From Lachnospiraceae bacterium (GTDB lineage Bacteria > Bacillota > Clostridia > Lachnospirales > Lachnospiraceae): a stretch of 64,000 nt of DNA. A program made the translations under genes and the position numbers. The number at the start of each line of letters is the position of its first letter. Positions within the stretch are counted from its first letter, which is position 1. The notes below the pieces were generated by a model that saw only the letters and a program-made list of their open reading frames with translations, did not search any database and was not told where the DNA came from. The stretch covers positions 62,001 through 126,000 of the forward strand of contig CAJTHM010000014.1 in NCBI GenBank assembly GCA_910576125.1. Reading direction: 5' to 3'. Positions 37,420-46,005 of the stretch are shown piece by piece.

Positions 37420-38259
37420 ATGTACAGAAAGTGCCTGTGGACGAACTATGTGACAGACCGGAATCAGAGTTTCTACATGGCGGATTTCTTCCTGAATCCG
37501 GGCCAGGAGGCCTCGGCGCACAACCATGACTATTATGAGTTTTTCATTGTCCTCCAGGGGGAGTTCACGGAAGATTTCGGAAAGGGCAGGACAAAGGTGA
37601 CGCGCCGCCAGGGCCATATACTGCGCCCGGAGGATGTGCACTGCCTGAAAAACGACTCGGACAGGCCGGCGCTGCTGCGCAATATTGCCGTCCGCAGGGA
37701 TACCTTTGAGGCTATCCTTGCGGAAACAGGTTTCTTTTCAGGAGACGACATGCCTGTCTCGGATCCCTGCGGGTATTTCTCTCTGGACGAGAGCGCTTTC
37801 CATGTCTACTGTTCCCGGACGGCCATGGTGGACCGTTTCCTGCCGCATCCCCGGACTTACGGATTCCTGATGAGGAGCATCTGCGGCGATGCCCTCATTT
37901 CGGCGGGCATGCCGGAACGCTCGGATTTTGTGCCCGGATGGCTTTCGCGCCTGTATTCGCAGATGCGGCAGCCGGAAAATTTCACGCTGGGAATCTTGCG
38001 GATGCGGGAGCTTTCCGGCCGCAGTCAGGCGTACATCAATCGTATGTTCCGGAAATATTATGGGCAGACACCCACAGATTACATCAATGACCTGCGCCTT
38101 TCCCATGCGGCTTCCCTGCTCCAGACCACAGGTCTGACGGTGCTGGAGATTGCCGGGATCTGCGGATTTGAAAATCTTTCCTGGTTCAACCGTCTTTTCA
38201 AGCAGCGCTATCAGCTGACGCCCAGCGAATACCGCAGTCGGAAAAATTTCTTTTTTTAG
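37420..38259 (+). CDS. AraC family transcriptional regulator
   Basis: 279-residue regulator. The N-terminal cupin (about 25-150) contains HNHDYYEFFIVLQGEF and LRPEDVHCLK, typical of sugar-sensing AraC proteins. The C-terminal domain has two helix-turn-helix motifs (SQAYINRMFRKYYGQTPTDY, then LEIAGICGFENLSWFNRLF and F-K-x-x-Y-x-x-T-P-S-E-Y-R). Unlike the AraC fragment at 31.5 kb it is complete. It sits 136 bases before the glycyl radical enzyme, whose promoter has a TATACT -10 (38316-38321) but no -35, as expected for an activator-dependent promoter. Confidence 0.94.
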   Translation: MYRKCLWTNYVTDRNQSFYMADFFLNPGQEASAHNHDYYEFFIVLQGEFTEDFGKGRTKVTRRQGHILRPEDVHCLKNDSDRPALLRNIAVRRDTFEAILAETGFFSGDDMPVSDPCGYFSLDESAFHVYCSRTAMVDRFLPHPRTYGFLMRSICGDALISAGMPERSDFVPGWLSRLYSQMRQPENFTLGILRMRELSGRSQAYINRMFRKYYGQTPTDYINDLRLSHAASLLQTTGLTVLEIAGICGFENLSWFNRLFKQRYQLTPSEYRSRKNFFF

Positions 38260-38395
38260 GTCAAAATAGTATCAGGTTGTGCCTTTTTGTGGGAGCGGGA
38301 TTTCCTGCGGTATGCTATACTGCGTACATAAACATAGTCAGGGCGCTGAAAAAAGTGCCGATAACACATCGGGGGAAAAAACAGGAGGTATGTTT

Positions 38396-40660
38396 ATGTA
38401 TCAGTCAGGCAGATTGTTGGAGAGGGAACTTGCTTTTACGGAGTGCTACCGGAAAAACGCTATGGAGGATAAGGCCGTCAGGGAAAGCCGCTGCATGGAG
38501 GTGCAGATTTCCACCTATTTTGTCTCTCCCGAAGAAGGAGATTTGATTGCCGGAAGAATCAGCCGACCTTATGTGGTCTTTGCGCCCTGTCTGGAGGGAG
38601 ACGGCATCGACAAGGTGGGGTATTGCATCAACGAGACAGCCTGCAGGCAGCTGGCGGAGCGGATAAAGGAGGATGCCTCCTACGACGAGGGATACCGTCT
38701 CCGCGTGCAGAACATGATCGATTTCTGGAGGACGGAGAATACCAATACCAAAATCCGCCGCCGCTTTCCGGCCTGGTGGGAGGGCTCCATGGGCGGAGAT
38801 GCCTACAATACCGACAACGCCGCCATCCATCCCCTGTACCGCCTGGCAGGGGTCAATCTGGATTTCAGGAAACTGTTTTCTTTAGGGATATGCGGCCTGC
38901 GGGACGAGGCATTGCGCTACGCTGCCGGCAGAATGGAGCAGGCTTCGTTTTATGAGGGGATAGCAGCTGTGATGGAGGCAGTGCGGGGCGTGATTCTGGA
39001 CTATCGGAAAGAGGCGCTGGCACTGGCTGCGCAGGCGAATGAGGAGCGCAGGGTGCAGTTGATGCAGATGGCAGAGGTGTTGGAGAATGTTGCCGATAAA
39101 CCGCCTGTTACCATGCGGGAGGCCGTACAGCTCCAGTGTATCTATATGCTGGCCTGCCGCTGCGTGGAGATTGGCAGGATCGACGATTATATGGGAGATT
39201 TCTATGTGCGTGACCTGAAAGCGGGGCGCATCACGAAAGATGAGGCTGTTGCCCTCCTGAACAATTTCTTCTCCATCATCGAGACCCAGAGCGGCAGGGA
39301 TACCAGGGTGATCATCGGCGGCATGGGGCGGCGCAGTGAAAAGGCGGCGGACAGTTTCGCCATGCTGGTCATGGATGTGCTGGAGGTGCGGAAAGACCAT
39401 TTCTATCCCCAGATCAGCCTGCGGTTCTGCAAAGATATGAATCAGGCCGTGTATGACCGCGCGCTGGAGATTATCGCAGGCGGCTGTACTTTCCCCATGC
39501 TCTACAATGACGATGTGAATGTGCCCTCCGTCATGCGGGCCATGGATGTGCCGCGTAAGGTTGCCCAGCAGTACTCTTTCTTTGGATGCGGGGAATATAT
39601 GCTGGCCCGGAAGAGCATCGGCACCCCGAATACGGCGCTGAACGTGGCGAAGATACTGGAACTGGTGCTGCACGACGGAATCAATCCCGCCACAGGCAGG
39701 CTCTGCGGCCCGGCGGCTGCAGGGAGGCCTGTCAGGAGGCTGGCGGACATACGGGATTTCCGGGAACTGATGGAGCTTGTGGAGGAATATCTGTCCTTCT
39801 TCATCGATATCTCCGGCGGCTTTGAGGAACTGCTCTACGACGTGTGCGGCGAGGAGGCCTGTTTTCTCCAGTACAGCGCGCTGCTGGACGACTGTATGGC
39901 AAAGGGAAAGCCCATGCTGGGAGGCGGCCTGGCCCATTTGGGCGGCACGGTGGAGACCTATGGGAATATCACCCTAGCTGACAGCATGACGGCGATTGCG
40001 CACACGGTGTATCAAAACCATACCATTGGGATGGAGCGTCTCGTGGAGGCCCTGGACCGCAATTTCGACGGCTATGAGGAGGAGCGCAGGCTGCTGCTGG
40101 CCGCGCCGAAATTCGGCAATGACCACGAGGAGGCGGACGCCATCGCCGTCAGGCTCCATGAGTTCATCTGCGGGACCATCCGGAACCAGCGGACGAAGAC
40201 CCGCATGGATTCTTTCCTGGCCGTTATCATCAACAACAACATGAACAGCACCCTGGGGCGCTTTGTGGGCGCTACGCCGGACGGCCGGCTGGCGGGAACT
40301 TTCCTCTCCAACGGTGTGAGCCCCTATAACGGCCAGGACAGGGAGGGAGTGACGGCCCTGATCCGCTCCCTGACCAAGATGGACACCTCCATCCATGCGG
40401 GGGGCAACCAGAACATGAAATTCTCCCCCAGGATGTTCCGGGGAGAGAATCCCCCGGCCCGGGCTTTCCTCTCCGTCTTTTTCGCCGGAGGCGGCCAGCA
40501 GGTGAACCTGAGCGTAGTGGACCAGGAGGACATGGAGGACGCGCTGATTCATCCGGAATGCCATGAAAACCTCACGGTCCGGGTGGGAGGGTTCACGGCG
40601 CGGTTCATCGATCTGGACGAGAGGACCCAGAAAGATGTGCTGTCCAGGACGGCTTATTAG
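38396..40660 (+). CDS. Glycyl radical enzyme (PFL/dehydratase superfamily), unassigned subfamily
   Basis: Oxygen-sensitive radical enzyme of 754 residues. The C-terminal radical loop is TVRVGGFTARF with the radical Gly at about 732. The active-site Cys is Cys398 in FFGCGEYML. The G-C-x-E pattern (Glu400 as base) is shared with dehydratases and C-N or C-S lyases, whereas pyruvate formate-lyase has Cys-Cys. Known subfamilies usually read GCVEP; here it reads GCGEY, so substrate specificity is likely different. AGGAGG at 38383-38388 supports the ATG at 38396. The activating enzyme follows at 40749. Neighbours are GH38 and AraC, suggesting a sugar or polyol derived from glycan breakdown. No microcompartment shell genes are visible. 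Confidence 0.9.
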   Translation: MYQSGRLLERELAFTECYRKNAMEDKAVRESRCMEVQISTYFVSPEEGDLIAGRISRPYVVFAPCLEGDGIDKVGYCINETACRQLAERIKEDASYDEGYRLRVQNMIDFWRTENTNTKIRRRFPAWWEGSMGGDAYNTDNAAIHPLYRLAGVNLDFRKLFSLGICGLRDEALRYAAGRMEQASFYEGIAAVMEAVRGVILDYRKEALALAAQANEERRVQLMQMAEVLENVADKPPVTMREAVQLQCIYMLACRCVEIGRIDDYMGDFYVRDLKAGRITKDEAVALLNNFFSIIETQSGRDTRVIIGGMGRRSEKAADSFAMLVMDVLEVRKDHFYPQISLRFCKDMNQAVYDRALEIIAGGCTFPMLYNDDVNVPSVMRAMDVPRKVAQQYSFFGCGEYMLARKSIGTPNTALNVAKILELVLHDGINPATGRLCGPAAAGRPVRRLADIRDFRELMELVEEYLSFFIDISGGFEELLYDVCGEEACFLQYSALLDDCMAKGKPMLGGGLAHLGGTVETYGNITLADSMTAIAHTVYQNHTIGMERLVEALDRNFDGYEEERRLLLAAPKFGNDHEEADAIAVRLHEFICGTIRNQRTKTRMDSFLAVIINNNMNSTLGRFVGATPDGRLAGTFLSNGVSPYNGQDREGVTALIRSLTKMDTSIHAGGNQNMKFSPRMFRGENPPARAFLSVFFAGGGQQVNLSVVDQEDMEDALIHPECHENLTVRVGGFTARFIDLDERTQKDVLSRTAY

Positions 40661-40748
40661 GTTCCGGACAGGTCAGGATATCGTTCGCGGGTCGGAGGCT
40701 GCCTTTCTGCTGTCAGAAACGGAGAGGCGCCTCAGGAAAGGAATGAAA

Positions 40749-41663
40749 ATGGAAGCATTGCTGATAGATATCCAGCGGGGCAGCCTGAACGACGGCCCGG
40801 GCATCCGTACTACGTTTTTCCTGAAAGGATGTCCGCTGCGCTGCAGCTGGTGCCACAATCCGGAATCCCAGAAAGCCGCGCCCCAGCTGTCTTTCCATCG
40901 GGAGCGCTGTACCCTTTGCGGGCGCTGCCGGGAAATCTGTCCCGCCCGTGTCCACAGGATGGAGCCTGACAGGGCTTCCCATCAGGTGGACTTTGAGGAC
41001 TGCCTGAAATGCGGGGCGTGCGCGGCTGTCTGCCCGACTAACGCGATGAAAGTAATCGGCAGGGCCTGTACGCCGGAAGAAGCTGTCGAAATAGCGGTAA
41101 AAGACAGAGAATTTTACGAACAGTCCGGAGGAGGGGTCACTCTGTCCGGCGGGGAACCGTTGACGCAGCCGGATTTTTCCGCGGCATTTCTCTCGCTCTG
41201 CCAGGACGAGATGATGCACACCTGCATGGAGACCAGCGGGTACGCGGGCAAGGCTGCCGTGGAAAAAGTCCTGCCCTACGTAGATCTGTTCTATTTTGAC
41301 TGGAAAGTGTCCACGGAAGAACTGGCCGGGGAGTATCTCGGGGTGCCGCTTGCGCCGATTCTGGAAAATCTGAAGCTGCTCTGCCGGGCGGGAAAGGAAG
41401 TAGTCCTGCGCTGCCCGATCATTCCCGGCGTCAATGACCGGGAAGCGCATTTCAGAAAGATACTGAGCCTGCTGGAGGAGTTTCCGGGCATTCAGGAAGC
41501 GCAGCTTCTGCCCTACCATGATTTCGGGACGGGCAAGAGCCGCAATATCGGCCGGCAGCCTTCCGTATTTCCGGTGCCTTCCCGGGAGGAAAAAGAGGAA
41601 TGGGAAGCATGGTTTTCCCAAAGCGGCGCTGCGGGGGCGAAGCGAGTAAGGCTTGCAGGTTGA
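40749..41663 (+). CDS. Glycyl radical enzyme activating protein (radical SAM)
   Basis: Installs the glycyl radical on the preceding enzyme using S-adenosylmethionine. The radical SAM cluster motif is CPLRCSWC (C-x3-C-x2-C) in the GRE-activase context DGPGIRTTFFLKGC. Between it and the barrel are two ferredoxin-type 4Fe-4S motifs (CTLCGRCREICP and CLKCGACAAVCP), as in activases of dehydratase-type enzymes but not of pyruvate formate-lyase. SGGEPLTQPDF is the SAM-binding GGE motif. Length is about 304 residues. The start is uncertain between 40743 and 40749; the latter has better spacing from AAAGGA. It lies 88 bases after the enzyme gene, clearly cotranscribed. Confidence 0.94.
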   Translation: MEALLIDIQRGSLNDGPGIRTTFFLKGCPLRCSWCHNPESQKAAPQLSFHRERCTLCGRCREICPARVHRMEPDRASHQVDFEDCLKCGACAAVCPTNAMKVIGRACTPEEAVEIAVKDREFYEQSGGGVTLSGGEPLTQPDFSAAFLSLCQDEMMHTCMETSGYAGKAAVEKVLPYVDLFYFDWKVSTEELAGEYLGVPLAPILENLKLLCRAGKEVVLRCPIIPGVNDREAHFRKILSLLEEFPGIQEAQLLPYHDFGTGKSRNIGRQPSVFPVPSREEKEEWEAWFSQSGAAGAKRVRLAG

Positions 41664-41966
41664 AAAACTGCGGGCTCTGCCTGAGGCAGCAGCAACAGCA
41701 ACAGCGCCATTGAGCTGTCCTGCGAAGAACCGGAGAAGTATTCCGGCTATACAGCGTGGGCCGATGTCTGCGAAAGCTGAAAAAATGACGTCTGCCGTGT
41801 CGCCGGCGCCGGGTTTTCCGCTTGTTTCCCGAAAGGATTTGTGATAATATAGCTTATAAGAACTTATAGATTTTCTGCATGTCTGATTACAGGGTTCGCG
41901 AAGCGGTTCCTGTAATATAAGGCTAAGGACTTATATGGCGTATGTCACGAAAAACGTTGGAGGCAA
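41664..41966 (+). promoter_or_regulatory. Intergenic region with promoter and leader hairpin for the hybrid kinase
   Basis: No gene is visible in these 303 bases. A promoter is likely: TTGTTT at 41822-41827, 17 bases, and TAATAT at 41845-41850 with an extended TG before it. Further on, ATTACAGG (41886-41893) and CCTGTAAT (41909-41916) form a perfect 8-bp stem enclosing TTCGCGAA. CTTATA occurs three times between 41853 and 41936. Near 41676 there is only a short CTGCC/GGCAG hairpin that might end the activase transcript. Confidence 0.45.
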
Positions 41967-44552
41967 ATGGGAACAGCGATGAAAGGGAAACAGAGCACAA
42001 GAAAGACGGATAAAGGGATTTCTCTGCTGCTTTCTATTATTTTGGTATTTTGTGTTCTGGGGGCAGTGGTATTTTCCGTATCGAGGAAAATTTCAGTGGA
42101 GATGTCCGATGCGGCCATTCAGAATCTCACTGAGAGCCTGAATCTGATCAAGAGCACCATCGAAGCAATCCTGAATAAGGATGCGGAATTCCAAAAGCTG
42201 ATGGCGCAGGAAATCGCCGCTTCGGATGACCCGGAAGAGCTCCTGCGCGCCTACAGCGGCAGCCAGACCATGGTCAAGATTTCCATGATATGGGCGGGTG
42301 AGACAGAAGGGATTTCCGACAAGGGCGAAGTGTTTACGGAGGAGGGACTGGACTTCTCCGCGGGCGGATCGGTGGACGGCGTGGCGGTCTCCCAGTCCTA
42401 CCTGAACTACATGGGCACATGGGCCTATACCATGAAATGCCCTGTGGTAAAGGACGGGGAGGAAGAAGCGTATCTCTACGTGGAATATATCTACGATTCC
42501 CTGGACAAATCCCTTCCGGCCGGATTCTACAACAAAAAGGCCATGCTGTATATCATGGACGCGGAGACAGAGCGACTCGTCCTAAAGCCCAAGGGAATGG
42601 GCCAGCGGGACGCGGGCCATCTGAACCTGAACGATTTCTACCGGGCCAACGAGATCCGGGAGGAGGGGCTGCTGGAGGAAGTGGACCAATGTCTGAGTGA
42701 GGGCATGAATATCATGTTCTACCATGATATCCGGGGCCAAAAGGCATTGAACTATATGTGGTCCGTGAACGGAGGGACCATTTATCTGATTGGCTATGTG
42801 CCGATTGAGGCGATTCAGCAGGAAGGATCTACTGTTAACCAGAACATTTTTATCGTGGTGGCGGTGATGCTGATTGCCTTTTTGTTGTGCTGTATTTTAT
42901 TTTATTTCAATCAGAGGCAGCAGATCAAGATCCGAAAGGAACGGGACGAAGAGAGGGAGATTCACAACAGGCAGCTGGCGGAAGCGCTGCAGGCGGCCCA
43001 GGCGGCCAGCAATTCCAAGACCACGTTCCTGTCGAACATGTCCCACGACATTCGGACGCCGATGAACGCGGTGCTGGGCTTTGCGTTGCTGCTGGACAGG
43101 GACGCGGAGGATTCCGACAAGGTGAGGGAGTACACGAAGAAGATCATGGCGTCCGGACAGCATCTGCTGAGTCTGATCAACGATGTCCTGGATGTCTCCA
43201 AAATCGAGAGCGGCAAGGTGGTGCTCTCGGTGGAGGAGTTTACTTTAAGCGATCTGATGGCGTCCGTGGACGCAATCATCCGCCCCATGGCAAAGGCCAA
43301 AGAGCAGAAATTCTTTGTGACAGTGACCGGCGTGAAGCACGAGTATCTTCTGGGGGATGAGACCCGGATCAATCAGATCCTCATCAATCTGCTTTCCAAT
43401 GCGGTGAAGTATACGCAGGAAGGCGGGAACATCTGGTTCAGGATCGCGGGGCTGAAGCAGCGGTCCAGCCAGTTCGAGCATATCAGGATTGAAGTGGAAG
43501 ACGACGGGTACGGCATGACGCCGGAATATCTGGAGAAGATTTTTGACGCCTTTACCAGAGCGGAGAACAGCACCACGAACAAAGTCCAGGGAACCGGCTT
43601 AGGGATGGCAATCACGAAGAACATCGTGGAACTGATGGGCGGCACGATAGATGTCTCCAGCGAAGTAGGCAAGGGAAGCATATTCCGGGTAGAGCTGGAA
43701 TTCCGCATACCGGAGAGACAGGCCGACAGGCAGTTCTGGAAGGAAAGCGGGATCTCCGGGATACTGGCGGTGGACAGCGACGTGCAGTGCTGTGAGAACA
43801 TACAGGCCCTCATGCAGGACATGGACGTGGCGGCGGACACGGCGCAGAGCATGGAGGAAGCCATGGAGCTGCTGCGCTCTTCCGGCGCGGGTGAACGGAA
43901 ATACCAGCTCGTTCTGCTGAACCAGGATATACCGGACCTGGACGCGGCGAAGGCAGTGGAGAGCGTCAGGAATGTTTTACCGGGAGTGCCGGTTCTGTTC
44001 CTGACGGAATATGAGGAAGAGGGAGAGAGCCATGTCCCTCAGATAGAGAAGACAGGAATTCTGACAAAGCCTTTCTTCGTGTCAGCATTGAAAGAAAAAG
44101 TGATGAAGATGCGAGACGGCGGAAAGGCGGATTCAGACGATGGGAAAGGGGAAGAGGTCAGCCTGGAAGGGATGCGCTTCCTGGCCGCGGAAGACAATGA
44201 AATCAATGCGGAGATTCTGCATGAGATTCTGTCCATGGAAAAAGCCGAATGCGAGATTGTGGAAAACGGACAGCTGGCAGTGGAGCGTTTTGCGGCTTCC
44301 GCCGCGGGCGAGTTCGACGCGATTCTGATGGATGTGCAGATGCCTGTGATGAACGGCTACGATGCCACAAGGGCAATCCGCGCTCTGGACCGCGGGGACG
44401 CGGGCGAGATACTGATTATTGCCATGACAGCCAACGCCTTTGCTGAGGATGAGAGGGAAGCGCTGAAGGCCGGCATGAACATCCATCTGGCGAAGCCGAT
44501 TAATGTGGAGCTGTTAAAGCAGATTATACTGCAATATGTGACAAAAAAGTAA
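41967..44552 (+). CDS. Hybrid sensor histidine kinase with pseudo-receiver and receiver domains
   Basis: Membrane-bound kinase of about 861 residues. Helix 1 (about 18-38) and helix 2 (about 288-312) enclose an extracellular sensor of about 245 residues. HisKA contains FLSNMSHDIRTPMNAVLGF with His360. HATPase has NLLSNAVKYT, DDGYGMTPEYLEKIFDAF and GTGLGMAITK. A first receiver-like domain (about 595-715) lacks the phospho-acceptor: QLVLLNQDIPDLD has Asn where Asp is expected. The second (about 735-861) is intact with Asp789 in AILMDVQMPVMNGYD and Lys in LAKPI. No DNA-binding output is encoded. An orphan binding lipoprotein follows after 72 bases and may feed the sensor. The start is uncertain (41967 or 41979). 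Confidence 0.92.
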   Translation: MGTAMKGKQSTRKTDKGISLLLSIILVFCVLGAVVFSVSRKISVEMSDAAIQNLTESLNLIKSTIEAILNKDAEFQKLMAQEIAASDDPEELLRAYSGSQTMVKISMIWAGETEGISDKGEVFTEEGLDFSAGGSVDGVAVSQSYLNYMGTWAYTMKCPVVKDGEEEAYLYVEYIYDSLDKSLPAGFYNKKAMLYIMDAETERLVLKPKGMGQRDAGHLNLNDFYRANEIREEGLLEEVDQCLSEGMNIMFYHDIRGQKALNYMWSVNGGTIYLIGYVPIEAIQQEGSTVNQNIFIVVAVMLIAFLLCCILFYFNQRQQIKIRKERDEEREIHNRQLAEALQAAQAASNSKTTFLSNMSHDIRTPMNAVLGFALLLDRDAEDSDKVREYTKKIMASGQHLLSLINDVLDVSKIESGKVVLSVEEFTLSDLMASVDAIIRPMAKAKEQKFFVTVTGVKHEYLLGDETRINQILINLLSNAVKYTQEGGNIWFRIAGLKQRSSQFEHIRIEVEDDGYGMTPEYLEKIFDAFTRAENSTTNKVQGTGLGMAITKNIVELMGGTIDVSSEVGKGSIFRVELEFRIPERQADRQFWKESGISGILAVDSDVQCCENIQALMQDMDVAADTAQSMEEAMELLRSSGAGERKYQLVLLNQDIPDLDAAKAVESVRNVLPGVPVLFLTEYEEEGESHVPQIEKTGILTKPFFVSALKEKVMKMRDGGKADSDDGKGEEVSLEGMRFLAAEDNEINAEILHEILSMEKAECEIVENGQLAVERFAASAAGEFDAILMDVQMPVMNGYDATRAIRALDRGDAGEILIIAMTANAFAEDEREALKAGMNIHLAKPINVELLKQIILQYVTKK

Positions 44553-44624
44553 CAGGAACAGCGCCGGCTCTGCCTGTGCCAGGCACCGGCGGGGCGGATG
44601 CCGGATTTTATAGGAGGACACGAA

Positions 44625-45947
44625 ATGGACAGGAACGGGGAAAGACACTTTGTAAAAGCTGTGGGCGCCTGCCTGGTGTGTGCTGCGGTGCTTGCCATAA
44701 CAGCCTGCGGGAAAAAGGGGAACAACAATATTCTGCATGTCGAGGATGCGGAGGCAGAGAGAGCCGTGAACATGTTCAGCCCTATGGAGAAGACCGAAGC
44801 GGATACTGTCAACACCGCAAGGAGCGCCGTGGACAAGACGGTCATCATGGCGGAGGAGAAGCTGGGCATCAAGGTGAGCTATGTGACTTATACGGCTGAG
44901 GATTATCAGGATAAGACTTATGACGAAGTGGCCCTGGACAGGGCGCGCAACAATATGGACGACTTATATCTGCTCAATCCGGACACCATCCGGATTCTGG
45001 GGGAGGAAGGGAAGCTGGCGGATCTGTCGGAACTTGCCAGTGTGGAGAACCTGCGGGACATGGTGAAAGCGGCGAATGTGGTGGATGGAAAGCTGGTGGC
45101 GATTCCCCAGGAGGTGGTGGTATACGGCCTGTTCATCAATAAGGACATGTTCGATCGGTATGAGCTGGAACTGCCGAATACCCCGGAGGAGTTCCTGGAA
45201 TGCTGCCGGGTGCTGAAAGAGAATGGAGTCGAGACGCCGGTGGGGGCTAACAGGTGGTGGCTGGAGACATTCGTCCTGGCCCAGGCTTACGCGGATCTAT
45301 ACAACGGCGGAAATACGGGTGCGGAGATTGAGGCGCTGAACAGCGGGGAGAGCAAGTACAGTGATTACATGCGCCCGGGCTTCGAGTTCCTGCAGGAGAT
45401 GATTGACAAGGGATATATCGATGCCAAGAAAGCGTATGTCAGCGAGGCCATCGAGGGGGAAGGTGCGGATTTCCTGGCGCAGAAGACTCCCATCGTGATG
45501 GCGTACTGGGGGGCGGCGAATACGGATACCGCCTACGGCAATCCGGATTTCAAGATGGTAGTCATAGGATTCCCCACAGACAGGGGGCAGATGCCGGTGA
45601 TGCCCATGACAGGGCTCGGCGTGGGCACGGATGCGGAGCATAAGGAGGACGCCCTGCAGGCGCTGGAAGCGATGACCTCCGACGAAGCGCTGAAAGTGTA
45701 CGCGGAGACCAATAAGGTGATTTCGCCGTCGAAGAACGTGGAAGTGGAATGTATTCCGGCGCTGAAGCCGTTGAATGACAGGATTCAGGAGAATGTCTAT
45801 GTCCTGGGGGCCAATGCCAGCATGAATATGGAGCAGTGGGGCAATACCTGCCAGGTGGTGCGCATGCTCCTGAACGGCGCCACAGTGGACGAGTGCATGG
45901 CGGAATTTGACAGGCTGCAGGAGGAAAGCAACCGTTCGGTAAAGTAG
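44625..45947 (+). CDS. Extracellular solute-binding lipoprotein without adjacent permease
   Basis: 440-residue binding protein. The start at 44625 has GGAGG 7 bases upstream and gives a signal peptide with lipobox AITAC (Cys near residue 27). The mature part is a family-1 (sugar-type) fold, with ATPQEVVVYGLFINKD-like lobe switching visible as AIPQEVVVYGLFINKDMF and the WGNTCQVVRMLLNG tail. No permease or ATPase lies nearby. Its position straight after the hybrid kinase suggests that it presents a ligand to the kinase sensor or works with remote ABC components. The ptsI gene follows 58 bases later. Confidence 0.9.
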   Translation: MDRNGERHFVKAVGACLVCAAVLAITACGKKGNNNILHVEDAEAERAVNMFSPMEKTEADTVNTARSAVDKTVIMAEEKLGIKVSYVTYTAEDYQDKTYDEVALDRARNNMDDLYLLNPDTIRILGEEGKLADLSELASVENLRDMVKAANVVDGKLVAIPQEVVVYGLFINKDMFDRYELELPNTPEEFLECCRVLKENGVETPVGANRWWLETFVLAQAYADLYNGGNTGAEIEALNSGESKYSDYMRPGFEFLQEMIDKGYIDAKKAYVSEAIEGEGADFLAQKTPIVMAYWGAANTDTAYGNPDFKMVVIGFPTDRGQMPVMPMTGLGVGTDAEHKEDALQALEAMTSDEALKVYAETNKVISPSKNVEVECIPALKPLNDRIQENVYVLGANASMNMEQWGNTCQVVRMLLNGATVDECMAEFDRLQEESNRSVK

Positions 45948-46005
45948 CCCTGCGGGAGGCGCAGAAACGACGCGGATAAGCGGCAGATGCGGAGAGGAAG
46001 GAAAT

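Noticed and set aside
41653..41844. 63-codon frame after the activase gene.
   Set aside because: It overlaps the activase stop and has an Ala/Pro/Thr-rich composition with no ribosome site; it looks like non-coding sequence.
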